DNA of 64,000 nucleotides from Hypericum androsaemum. Lineage: Eukaryota; Streptophyta; Magnoliopsida; Malpighiales; Hypericaceae. The notes beneath the pieces are model-generated. The model did not search any database. It saw only the letters and a list, made by a program, of their open reading frames with translations, and had not been told where the DNA came from. The position numbers and the translations under genes were made by a program. Location of the stretch: contig OZ023197.1 of assembly GCA_963995505.1 (NCBI GenBank), positions 789,001-853,000 of the forward strand, given 5' to 3'. Below are positions 34,353 to 45,085 of this stretch, in pieces. How positions within the stretch are numbered: the stretch's first letter is position 1; each line of letters opens with the position of its first letter.

Positions 34353-37300
34353 ATGACTTCGATGAAGTACGAGATTCCACAGTTGACGAAGAAAACTAAT
34401 TTTTCCTTGTGACAGGTCAAGATGCGCGCTATTCTGACACATTTAGAGCTGGATGAGACTCTACTTGATAAAAAGTCGATGCCTTCGAGTTGGGATGCTG
34501 CGATGAAGGCGTCAAAGAACCGTAAGGCTGTGAGTCAGATCCAGTTGCATCTGTCAGATGATATTTTGCGAGACGTGTTGAAGGAGACAATAGCTTCCTT
34601 ATTATGGGCAAAGCTTGAAAAGTTGTGCATGCCCAGTTTGACCAACAAACTGTACTTGAAGCAACGACTATTTTCTATCCGGATGCAAGAAGATAAGTCT
34701 GCTCACGACCACCTTAATAAATTTAAGGATATAGTGGTTGATCTTAGAACTCTGGTTGTGAAATATGATGATGAAGATCTTGCTTTATTGTTATTGTGCT
34801 CGTTGCCTGCTTCTTATCAACAATTCAGAGATACTTTGTTATTCAGCCATGATACTCTGAGTTGGGATGATGTTCATGATTCGCTCTTGGAGAAAGAGAG
34901 AATTGATAAGCACACTGTGAGTTCCTCTGAAAATAGCCAAGGGCTGGCTTGGTCGTGAGAGGGAGGTCTGAGGAGAGGAATGCTAAGTCTGGTTTGAAGA
35001 AGAAGAGCAGAAGCAAATCAAGGTCAAGGCACAAAGATAAGACTTGTTTCAACTGTCATAAGGTTGGACATATTAAATAGTTCTATCCGGAGTTGAAAAA
35101 CAAGAAGAAGGGCGAAAAGTCCAATGCTCCGAAAGAAGAAAGTTCTGATAGCGGCAGTGCTAGTGTTGCCACCACCACTCAGAAAGAAGAATCTGACGGA
35201 GACCTTTTGTCTGTGATTGATGGGAAGTCTAAAGTTGATGCTGCTTGGGTCCTTGATTCTGCTTGTACATTTCATATGTGTCTTATCCGAGACTGGTTTT
35301 TAACATATGAACGTGCGGAGGGTAATGTTCTAATGGAAAATAATTTTGTCTGCAAGGTTGTTGGTATTGGCACAGTGAAGATCAAGATGCATGATGGTGT
35401 CATTCGAACCTTGACGAATGTGAGGCATATCCCTGATTTGAAGCAGAACTTGATTTTGCTGAGTACTCTTGATACATTGGGGTAAAGTATACCAGAGAAG
35501 GTGGAGTTCTTCGTGTGAGTAAGAACTCATTAGTGCATATGAAGGCCAAGAAAGAGGTTAGAAATCTGTACGTTTTGCAGGGTTCTACAGTTACAGGGAC
35601 TGCTGCTGCTGCATCTGGCTCGTTGACAGATTCTGAGAACACCTCATTGTGGCATATACGACTTGGTCACATGAGCGAGAAAGGCATGACCGAGCTAAAT
35701 AAGAGAAGATTATTATGTGGACAGGGTATTGGAAAGCTGGAATTTTGTGAGCACTGTGTGTTTGGCAAGCAGAAGAAAGTCAGTTTTCAGAAAGGTGTGC
35801 ACACTACAAAGAGAAAACTTGACTATGTTCATTCTGATCTTTGGGGACCGTCTCAAGTTGCAACAAAGAATGGTTCTAAGTATATGCTGACTATTATTGA
35901 TGATTATTCGAGGAAGGTGTGGGCGTTCTTCTTGAAGAGCAAGGATCATGTCTTTGTCATTTTCAAGCAGTGGAAGACTATGATTAAAAAACAGACTGGG
36001 AGAGATATCAAGCATCTCCGCACAGACAATGGATTAGAGTTTTTCTCTAGTTAGTTTGATGAGTTCTGCAAGAATGAGGGTATTGTCAGGCATAAGATAA
36101 TTTCGGGTACACCTCAACAGAATGGAGTCGCTGAAAGAATGAACAGAAATTTATTGGAGAAAGTTTGTTGTATGCTGTCAAATGCTGGTTTGCCTAAGTC
36201 ATTTTGGGCTGAGGCTGCTTCCACTGTCTGTCACCTTGTCAATCGTTCACCTCATGCATCACTTGATAGCAAGGTACCTGAAGAATTGTGGTCTGGAAAT
36301 CCTCCTAATTATGCTATTTTGAAGATATTTGGGTGTCCTGCCTATGCTCATATGAATAATGGCAAGTTAGAACCAAGATCTGTGAAATATATCTTCCTTG
36401 GCTATGCTTCTGGAGTGAAAGAATATAAGTTGTGGTGTCCCGACCTGTCTAAGGTCTTGTTGAGTAGTAATGTTATTTTCAAAGAGACAGACATGCTGAG
36501 TAAGAGGGAGAATATTTCTTCACCTGGTGTTCCGAGTGCTCCAAGTGTGGACTTGCAAAAGTCAAAAGTGCAGGTAGAGTTTGATGCTGATCCAGAAGCG
36601 AGTTCTTTCCGTAATATTGATTGTCATGGTCCTACTCAATGTGGGTTGTCTGATGAAGCTGAGAATGTTGGCACAGTTGAGAGGGAGCCAGCGTATTCTA
36701 TTGCTAGAGACAGGCCCAGAAGAATTATCAGGCCTCCACAGAAGTTGGGAGAGGCTGATATTATTGCTTTTGCCCTGAATGTGGCAGAAGAAGTTGATAG
36801 CTGTGAAGAACTGTCTAGTTACTCAGATGTTGTGAAGTCGAAAGACTCTACTAGATGGTTGGTTGCTATGGAGGAAGAGATGGAATCTCTTCACAAGAAC
36901 AAGACTTGGGAGATTACTGAGCTGCCTAAGGATAAGAAGGTTGTCAGTTGCAAGTGGGTATTCAAAAAGAAGGATGGTATACCTGGGGTTGAAGAGCCTA
37001 GATACAAGGCTAGGCTAGTGGCTAGAGGATATAGTCAGATTTCTGGTGTAGATTTTAATGAGGTATTTTCACCATTTGTGAAGCATACCTCGATTCGTTC
37101 TCTTCTTGGTATTATCGCTATGTAGGATTTGGAGCTTGAACAGCTTGATGTGAAGACAGCTTTCTTGAATGGAGAGCTTGAGGAGTAGATTTATATGGCA
37201 CAGCCTGAGAGTTTTCATGTTGAAGACAAAGAAGACCATGTGTGCTTGTTGAAGAAGTCCCGGTATGGCCTTAAGCAGTCTCTGAGGCAGTGGTATAAAA

Positions 37301-38340
37301 GGTTTGATTCTTTTATGATTTCTCATGGTTATGAGAGGAGTAAGTATGATAGTTGTGTTTACCTGAAAAGGCTACGCGATGGTTCCCAAGTGTATTTGCT
37401 CCTGTATGTGGATGACATGTTAATTGCTGCCAGTGACAAAGGAGAGGTGAGAAAGCTCAAAGCTCTGTTGAGTAGCGAGTTTGAGATGAAAGTTTTGGGT
37501 TCTGCTAAGAAGATTCTTGGTATGGAGATTGCCAGAGATAGAGGAGCAAGGAAGTTATTTCTGAGTCAGGAGAGTTACATTGAAAAGGTACTTGACAGGT
37601 TTGATGTGACTGATAATCCTGTGAGTACTCCTCTTGGTACACATTTTTAGCTTCCGTCTGCCTTATCTCCACAGTCAGCTGCTGAGGTCGATTACATGTC
37701 TGGTGTTCCATACTCCAATGCTGTTGGTTCTCTGATGTATGCTATGGTTTGCACACGCCCAGATTTGGCCTATGCTGTGAGTGTCGTTAGCAGGTTTATG
37801 GCAAATCCTGGAGAAGGTCATTGGAGAGCAGTAGAGTGGATTATGAGATACTTAAAGGGTACCAAGGGCGTGTGTCTACAGTTTGGAAGTACCAACGATG
37901 GAGTTGTTGGTTTTGTTGATTCAAATTATGCTGGAGACCTTGATAAGTCTAGGTCCTTGTCTGGATATGTCTTCACTCTTGGAGGATGTGCTATTAGTTG
38001 GAGAGTTTGTCTACAGGCCATAGTGGCGTTGTCTATCACTGAAGGTGTGAAGGAGGCTATCTGGTTGAAAGGTTTCTTCAGTAAAATCTGTGAGAAGCTG
38101 CAGGTCGGTACATTGTACTGTGATAGTCAAAGTGCTATCCATCTCACGAGGGATGCTATGTATCATGAGAGGACAAAGCACATTAATGTGAGGTACCACT
38201 TCATTCGGGAGCATGTTGCTCAAGGTGACATTGTTGTGAGCAAGGTGGGTACAAAGGACAATCCTGCAGACATGTTAACGAAGCCGCTTTCTGATACTAA
38301 GTTCGAGCATTGCTTGGACTTGGTAGGTGTTCGTGCTTGA
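34353..38340 (+). pseudogene. Copia B gag-pol remnant
   Basis: Intended ATG at 34353; codon 20 is TGA (34410-34412), as in copia A. gag is then open from 34422 to 34958 and ends by frameshift. The zinc knuckle [11 protein letters not shown] is followed by a TAG near 35079. The protease-like [12 protein letters not shown] is near 35245. The integrase zinc region and core run at 35515-36054 and stop at TAG 36052-36054, the same codon as in copia A; the C-terminal integrase and the start of RT are open at 36139-37125. Stops follow at 37123-37125 and 37186-37188. RT YVDDM is near 37405 and RNase H DSQSAIHL near 38125. About seven codons are missing near 38040 compared with copia A. Confidence 0.9.
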
Positions 38341-38422
38341 TGCTGATTGCCCTTAGGGGCTGGTGGTGAAGGTGGAGAAACGTTGATGTTGGAGTCATAG
38401 AATTTGGTCCAAGGTGGAGATT

Positions 38423-38695
38423 TGTTAGGGATTGTTCCAAATTCCTAATTAGAGTATGACTCTATTTCCTGATCAGAATAGAGTACTAGTCTCCTATATA
38501 TATACGGCCTATGCCTAGGTCTTATTTGTACTAGTTGAGAGTTGTGAGGTAGAGAGAACCCTCACGGAGGTCTTGTAACCGATTGGACTCACATAGTGGA
38601 CGATTCTCCTTTGCCCGTGGTTTTCTCCCCGTCTTGGGGTTTCCACGTAATTCTTGTGTCTCGTGTTTTACTCGTTTCGATCTTATTTCCCAACA
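38423..38695 (+). repeat. 3' LTR of copia B
   Basis: 273 bp, preceded by the purine-rich ccaaggtggagattt and followed by the GTACT duplication. Confidence 0.92.
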
Positions 38696-38700
38696 GTACT

Positions 38701-39171
38701 TTTGGTAATATCCGGAGACAAATGACCTTTTAATATCTATAATCTACCCATTAGTCATTTATAATGAATTGTGTAATATCGAATAAAAGAAAAATATTTT
38801 TCTAGATTATTTAGGTATACATCAAGACACGAAACTAAGGAAACATCTGACCGAAAGTGAAATGCTTGGGCACGAAAATCATGTGAAATTTCGCACTGTT
38901 GTCTGCCCACTTATTTGTTTGATCATGATCAAAGCAAGTAAGCAACAACTATGAGCTGTAAATTTATTTCTTTATAAAAAAAACTACAGCTTTACAAAAT
39001 AATTTTCTCTAAATTGATAACGTCAGAATTTCGGTGTTAAATTTAATATCATCTCTATCATAATAATTAATATTTATGTAGACAAAATTTTGTGTGATTA
39101 GAACAAATAGCTTTTGGTTATTTATTGGTTTAAGTTGGGACAGTTGTATAAGTACAGTAACTACACCCCTT
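38701..39171. other. Intergenic DNA between copia B and a LINE
   Basis: AT-rich, no gene or repeat recognised. Confidence 0.5.
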
Positions 39172-39239
39172 AATCCATGCCCTCCCCAGGGTAATGAAAT
39201 ACAAAATTGTTTCGCTACTACACTTTGTAAAGAGAATGC

Positions 39240-40218
39240 GGGCCCTCTTCTTCCTCCTCCATCACTCCCCATATCCCCTCCCTCCATAATCTCCGGTTTC
39301 ACCTTCCCCCAATCCCAATCCTTGCTTTTCTCCTTCCAGGGCCCCGACGCTGATGCTGTCATTGCTAAATTGAACGTTGGGAAATACCGGTTGCTGGTGG
39401 CAGCAGCTAAATTTGATCGTCCATTCAAAAGTCGTGGCTGATCCGAAAACTCCCCCGCTGGGGGTGCTACTCGCGACCAGGTTCGATTTGCAGGGTCGTG
39501 GTGCGGGTTCTCTGGTGCAGGTGGTGAAACGTCCTGAAGCGGGGATGATTGTCGATGAGGTTTGCTTTGCTTGGTCATCTCTACGGAAGCGTCACAGTCA
39601 ATCTCTTGTTCCATATCAGCCTTGGTTGGTGGTGGGCAGAGTATTTGGTTCGGAAAGTGGGAGCCTTGGATGATCTCTCTTCCTGGTCGATCCCCCGATG
39701 GGCATGATACGCTGAAATTGGTTGTTGGTTCGGATGCTGAGACTCCGCTGGTTAAGTTGCCCGATGCGGCGTTTTCGGTCATTCTTCTGGTGACTGTCCC
39801 GGTCGAGTTTTCTACGGACCCCAATCTTATCCAGAAAAGAGCCAATGCCAAGAAGAAACTCTCTTCGAAGACGATCAACCTTTTATTCCAAGCTAAACCT
39901 TTTCGACAGGTCCGCAGGAGCAAACAAGCCTCTAAAGCTTGTGGCAAGGTGTCGGAGGCCAACCTTGGGTGTGATCCGGTCACTGGGAGTGAGAAACATC
40001 TGATGGAGTGGGAAGAGGAGGTCCGTGCTACTAGGAAGGTGGCCAAAATCGTGGGCGTCTTGGAAGATGCCCAGAACGCAAATTTAACGTCTTTGTTACA
40101 GAAGTCCATTCCGATCAGGTCGGAGGATGGTCCGGGTCCAGCTGTGGTTTCTGACGAATTGGATAAGGAGGAGATTTTCGCTTCGGTTGCGGATTTTGGG
40201 AGAGCCATCGTCCCTTAA
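39240..40218 (+). pseudogene. LINE ORF1 remnant
   Basis: Open pieces at 39094-39441, 39377-39673 and 39562-40218 lie in different frames, so the frame is broken. The last runs 218 codons with basic stretches (RANAKKKLSSKT, RQVRRSKQASK) and an acidic end, and its TAA overlaps the next ATG. It is assigned to ORF1 from its position directly before the endonuclease; no zinc knuckle was seen. A 399-codon frame on the opposite strand is treated as a shadow. Confidence 0.5.
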
Positions 40219-40665
40219 TGTGTTGGCTCCTCTGGAATCCTTGGGGTATCAAAGCCCCTGCCAGGAGGAGAGTCATTCGTAGGCTAGTTCGGTCTAATAA
40301 AGTGGATTTCATGGCGATGGTGGAAACTAAGGTGGAGCGACCATCGGTTTGTTTGGCTAAACAAATGTGGAGAAAGGAGCGTATCTGCTGGGAGGCTGTT
40401 CCGTCGATGGGTAGGTCGGGAGGTATATTTTCGGTTTGGAGGGATGGTTTCTTTAAGTGTGAAGTCGCAAAGAAAGGTTCCCGCTGGCTGTTACTTGAAG
40501 GGGTGATTTTGAGCATTGATGTCCGTTGTTGTGTTCTGATTGTGTATGCCCCGAACTCTCTCTCTGAACAACGGAGCTTGTGGGAGGAGCTCGTTACTCT
40601 CAAGAACTCCTCTCATATTGATGTTTGGTTGGCTATGGGGTTGTTTACTACAACGACTAAACTAG
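40218..40665 (+). pseudogene. LINE ORF2 5' part: apurinic/apyrimidinic-type endonuclease
   Basis: The ATG at 40218 overlaps the preceding stop as TAATG, an arrangement suited to stop-restart translation. The frame starts MCWLLWNPWGI (the WN-RG-type start of LINE endonucleases), then MAMVETKVE (metal-binding Glu), SGGIFSVWRDG and LIVYAPNS. It breaks off after about 140 codons in the LW..L segment, where unrelated sequence begins, so the second half of the nuclease and all reverse transcriptase are lost. Confidence 0.75.
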
Positions 40666-41924
40666 AAGATGATTTTAAACCAAATGGCCTATGAGATTTA
40701 TTAAGTTCGTGATATGGTCCGGGTATTTCTAAAGTAATTAATCAACGCTGTCACCATTAATTAGTCTAAATTGATCATTAATTAAACTTAGTTGAACTAA
40801 TCGTACTCCTACGACTAATTAGCCACCTAATCTAACTGATTACTAATTATAACCATCACCCTTTGGAAAACTAACCACCTAATGAGATCCATCATCAAAA
40901 GACAAATAATTAACTAGTTAAATAGTCCATTAATCCTAACCCCTCCTGGCAATTAGTATTAATTACGTTCATAATCAAGGTGATCAAGCAAGATTAAGTA
41001 TTAAACTCATTAACTAGTTCACAAAGCTTAGCATTTTAACTCCACTAAATCATAGGCTAAATAGATGTCATAAAGGCACCAAAACTACTAATCAACTACT
41101 TACACATATCAACTACACAACTAAACACATCCATAGAATGAAGCAAGTAAACCATGAACATAAAAGAGACGGTTAAAGAAAGCTCAAGATGATCTTCAAA
41201 GCGTCCAAAAGTTCTCCTTCAAGTTCTCTACAAGCTCCAAAAATGGTGAGCCAAGTTCTCTTCCAAAGACAAAAGTGAATGGAGTGGGTGAGTGAGTTTA
41301 TGAAAATATCTAAGTTCTAAGAGAGTTAAGTTGGCTTGCAAGGAAAGCCAATGGCTATTTATACAAATTCCCAACTCAAACTAACTAAACTATTCCTAAA
41401 GTTTCAGCCAAGTAAAGCCATGGACAATCCTGAAATGGGCCCAAAATGGTTCATGAATTCCGGCCCATCTCGGCTAGGCAAGTTCCCAGTCGAAGCTTGA
41501 CTTTGGACGCATTTTTTACCCTTTTAAACTCCAAATTTGAAGAAGACCATTAGAGACAAAGTTGTAGCCACATATGTTTTCATTCCAGAACTGCCTCACT
41601 CGTCTCCATCGGACTTAGTATGCAAAAGTTATCTTTATTTGAGTCGCTTGAGGTCAGTCTGTCCAATGTCGTTGAGGTTCCGATCGTGCACCATTCTTCA
41701 TGGCTCATCTAATCGTCTTTGACACGATTCAAGGTGCACCAATATCCTCCTCGCATCTTCACAAAGTCTCCTAGCAATAAACACGAACAAAACACAATAA
41801 AAATCACAAGAACTACACTAAAATATTCAAAGCAAGAAATATGACATTACATCAATACACAACAAACAAAAATACTAGAAACAATGGAAAACTAACACTA
41901 AAACATACATACATAGAAATCTTT
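40666..41924. mobile_element. Unidentified insert within the LINE, LTR-like composition
   Basis: About 1.26 kb without coding potential, A/C-rich, breaking LINE ORF2. Words such as catcggacttagtatgcaaaagttat and the long A-rich right end resemble LTR or untranslated regions of other plant retroelements. I could not find terminal repeats or a target duplication, so identity and ends are uncertain. Confidence 0.35.
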
Positions 41925-42354
41925 GGCTATTTTTGGTTGCGTAGCTGCTGCTGTATTTTCTGGGATTAGTTACCTCTTGTAACTTGCTCCAGTTTGAGGT
42001 CTGTCCCTGGGATTGTCCCTCTTGGAGTCTAGGTCGATCTTTTACTTTTGCTATGTAACTGGAATATTTCTTTGGTGTTTAATAATATCTAATTTTACCT
42101 TTCAAACAAAAAAATCCATGCCCAAGTAATTCCTACATTACTATTTGATTCTACCCCCATTCGTGATCGCCCAAAGGCCTAAGTAATTCTTTTCATCAGC
42201 ACATTAACATCATATAAATTTAAGTAACTAAAAAGTTAAAAGATGATTTTAAATAAGCAAGCAAATTTATTTAAATAAATAAATAAAATTTGAAAATAAT
42301 ATAATTTTCTACTAATCTCTCACTTATTTCAAAAGGTTATAAATTTCTTTTCGG

Positions 42355-42442
42355 AGATTAAACATTTGGATGCAAATAATTTGTATTTGGTGTCGAAAAG
42401 ATTAAACATTTGGATGCAAATAATTTGTATTTGGTGTCTCGT
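42355..42442. repeat. 44-bp tandem duplication upstream of MLP1
   Basis: The unit starting agattaaacatttggatgc is present at 42355-42398 and again at 42399-42442, nearly identical. It lies in the distal promoter of the MLP1 pseudogene; the related promoter of MLP2 (near 55675) has a single diverged copy. Confidence 0.85.
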
Positions 42443-42686
42443 AGACTAGGAATAAAATCTTGACAAACATTGACCATAGCATTGTTATAATGAAGTTTAA
42501 AACATGAGTTGATGTAAGTTGTAAAAAAATATAGAAATTTTCGAGTAAGGTTTCGAGTTTGAACGGAATGGATCACATATTAGTGATTGTCTGTAGATAG
42601 GATAACAACGACCACCAAAAAGTTACAGGCAAAAAAGATAAGACCCCGCATGGTCATTAACCATCAATGATGCATAGCCCAGACAT

Positions 42687-42694
42687 CTATTTAA
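42687..42694 (+). promoter_or_regulatory. TATA-like box of the MLP1 pseudogene
   Basis: CTATTTAA sits in a block (about 42480-42765) that is conserved in the MLP3 promoter remnant at 58080-58362, where GCTATTTAAG occurs in the same place. Confidence 0.5.
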
Positions 42695-42766
42695 AGACAT
42701 GCACATCCAAGTTAACTTTGTGCCAATACACACAAGATCAGGTGTAATATTAAAATTTAATCAAGG

Positions 42767-44390
42767 AAGAAAGAGGCTCACGAAATCCCAAATCACACTC
42801 CTTCAAATATCCAGAACGTCAAAGTCCATGAAGGTTCCTGGGACACCCATGGCTCCATCAAGATCTGGAATTATACCTGTGGTAATCTTGAACTTTGCGA
42901 TGAAGTTGTTCTGGTTTGGTTTTTATTTTCCAATAATGTATTTTTCGTTCGTAAGGTTTGAAGTCAATACTTCAGTAAGAGAATCCAATCCAATTTATTT
43001 ACGAATTGAACAAAATCGTTAGTTAGACTTCAGAAATCTGGATCCTATATAATATATATAGATGAAAACACTATGCCAACTAATTCTCTTAAATTTTCAA
43101 ATAGGACATATATTTTCTAATGTAGTATTAAAACCAATTGATTTATCACTTTGTTCGAGTGAGTTTACTTCAAAGGAGGATGTGAAAGAAATAATTTCAC
43201 CTATCAATTACATTAAAATGAATTGAATCATATCTACGTAGATAAACTAATATGGAGTCGTCCGATCTAAATTAAAAGGCTTGAGTCTGAATATTGATAA
43301 TACAATCACGTAAAACTTGGTAGAGATGTTGGGTATGGAGTCTGAGTACGAGTGAAGTATTCGGGTAGTTCGAGTGAAGAGCTTTGAGGTTGATCGAAGT
43401 AGCGATCGGGTTCGAGTGACGGAGTCGAGTGAAGACGAAGTTGAAGCGAAACACTAGTACATAGAAGCGAAGCGGAGAAGTGGAGCTGCTGAAGGGCTGG
43501 CGGGCGCCAGCTAACTAGCGGCCGCTAGTTGGGACTTGTGGGCGCAAGTCAACTAGCGACCGCTAGTACCTCGCTCCAGGAGCTTCTGCGTGAGTCCACT
43601 GGCGATCGTCAGTTGATTGGAGATCACCAATTCAGCCTGGAAAAGTTGCTGCAATTGGATAAGTTTGCCCCTGCTCGCCCCAAATAACCTAGAATAGAGA
43701 ATGCCTCTATGAATATCCCCTTTGCTCATTGAATGTGTGTTGTTGCCATTTGCCAAAGCTCTCCAAAGAGAAAAAGAGAGAAAAGAGAGAAGAGGAGAGA
43801 GAGAGAAAGAGTGAGCCAAGTGTGGCATCCATTGTAGTGAGCGAGTGAAGCTCCATGTGTGTGCGTGTTATAGTGAAATCTCTCCTGACTTGGACGCCCT
43901 CAGAGGTAAAACATTGAGGATCGAACCGGGTGAACAAATTTTGTATGTCCCTCCTTTTGTATTTTTCTTTGTGTTTGTGTTCGTGCTTAGTTGTGCGTTG
44001 TGCTTGCTCGTATTTGTATTGTCCGTTGCGTTGTGTGGGTCCACAGGAAAGTGGGTAATTTCCCAACAAGAGAGAGACTTGTCACTATTAGTCGGCCTAA
44101 TACGTACAAATTATAATCAAACAGATGGTAAAGAGGAGGTGTTCAAGGAGACGGTGGAGCACGACGATGCGAACCTGAGCCTAACCCTAAGAGGGCTGGA
44201 AGGGCACGTCATGGAACTCTACAAGGTGTACGATACCACCTGGAAGCTCACCCCTAAGGCCACCGGAAGCTCGGTGAAGATAACAATGGAGTACGCGACT
44301 CGCGAGGCTGGCACTCCACCTCCCTACAAGTACTTCGACTTCGTTATCAGCATGACCCAGGAAATCGATCAAGGCCTCTCCAAGGCTTAA
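42767..44390 (+). pseudogene. MLP1: major-latex-protein-like (Bet v 1 superfamily) pseudogene
   Basis: Exon 1 remnant 42767-42881 (KKEAHEIPNHTPSN-type sequence) and exon 2 44125-44390 (DGKEEVFKE... to QGLSKA and TAA) match the intact architecture of MLP2. A 75-bp stretch of exon 1 containing the start codon and about 24 codons is missing; in MLP2 it is bounded by two GGAA words, so microhomology may have guided the loss. An in-frame TAA lies just upstream and exon 1 has no other in-frame Met. The intron (42882-44124) holds a 742-bp solo LTR. MLP proteins are about 150-residue ligand-binding Bet v 1-fold proteins of the cytosol, linked to defence and stress. Without a start codon this copy should not make the normal protein. 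Confidence 0.85.
43327..44068. mobile_element. Solo LTR in the MLP1 intron
   Basis: A 742-bp block starts TGTTGGGTATGG and ends TTTCCCAACA, with inverted TGTTGG/CCAACA ends and the 5-bp duplication AGAGA on both sides (43322-43326 and 44069-44073). No internal element sequence remains, so the two LTRs of a former retrotransposon recombined. It includes GA-rich and short G/C-rich inverted words such as ctagcggccgctag. Confidence 0.88.
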
Positions 44391-44585
44391 CTATAATAAG
44401 ATTGATGTGTAATGCCCTAAATAATTAAATGTTTGTGCTATGTTATGAGACGTATGGTATCATATGTTTATGCTTTTAATTAAAATGTTTCCCTTGTGTA
44501 ATATGGTGTCTTTCCTGGTGTGTTCATCTTAAAATAAAGTGGTATTCGATCCAAATTAGGTTATTGGACATTGAGTTTAATATAT
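44391..44585. other. MLP1 3' flank
   Basis: AT-rich sequence after the MLP1 stop; aaaataaag near 44530 could be a poly(A) signal. Nothing else recognised. Confidence 0.4.
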
Positions 44586-45085
44586 GTAGACCTATGAGTT
44601 GCACTTATTCGTGTAGTTGAGAGTTATAGGTTTAAAAAAATTTTGTACCGCTTTGACTCACATAATGGACTCTCTTTTGCTCGTATTTTTTTCGTCTTGG
44701 AATTTTTCACATAAATTTGACGTGTTTCATGTTATCAGAATGGAGTCGCTAATAAAATAAATAGAACTTTGTTGGAGAAAATCTATTGTATACTGTCCAA
44801 TTTTTGTTTCTCTCTCTACATGTCACATTATCAATCATTTACCTCATACGTCTTTTGATTGCAATGAAAGAAATGTGGTATGAAAATCCTCCTAGTTATA
44901 CTAATTTGAAGATATTTAGGTGTCTTGTCTATGCTCATGTGAACAATGGCAAGTTAGAGCCAAGATCTATAAAGTGTATCTTTCTTCGTCATGCTTCTAG
45001 TGTTAACGAATACAGATTGCATCGTTCCGAGCTGTCTAAATTCTTGTTGAGTAGGAATGTTATTTCAAAGAGGCATGCATACTAA
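44586..45085 (+). mobile_element. Short copia A/B-family remnant: LTR piece and integrase C-terminal piece
   Basis: 44586-44740 resembles the middle and end of the copia A/B LTR (gtagttgagagtt, gactcacataatggac, tctcttttgc, cgtctt). It is joined directly to integrase sequence (aatggagtcgct onward), and 44786-45085 reads PNYADLKMF-like and PRSVKCIFL-like motifs in decayed form. Leader, gag, protease and most of pol are missing. It is much more diverged than copia A and B. Confidence 0.75.

Larger units (their letters stand above)
33473..38695 (+). mobile_element. Complete but defective Ty1/copia element, copia B (same family as A)
   Basis: Two 273-bp LTRs (33473-33745 and 38423-38695) are flanked by the duplication GTACT (33468-33472 and 38696-38700). 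The primer-binding site TGGTATCAGAGC follows the first LTR. By eye the LTRs differ at about 13 positions. Sequence closely follows copia A across leader, gag and pol, but B keeps the integrase-RT junction that A has lost. The reading frame is broken at several places. Confidence 0.95.
39183..42112 (+). mobile_element. LINE insertion with 11-bp target duplication and foreign middle segment
   Basis: AATCCATGCCC at 39172-39182 recurs at 42113-42123, directly after an A-rich tail (ttcaaacaaaaaa). The left part carries the end of ORF1 and the endonuclease start of ORF2; the right part (about 41925-42112) is a LINE-type 3' untranslated region. The central 1.2 kb does not continue ORF2 and looks inserted or recombined. 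Reverse transcriptase and RNase H are missing. Confidence 0.78.

Noticed and set aside
39009..40208. A 399-codon open frame on the minus strand
   Set aside because: It runs antisense to LINE ORF1/ORF2 sequence, has no recognisable domain, and its end is AT-rich random sequence. I treat it as a shadow of the LINE.
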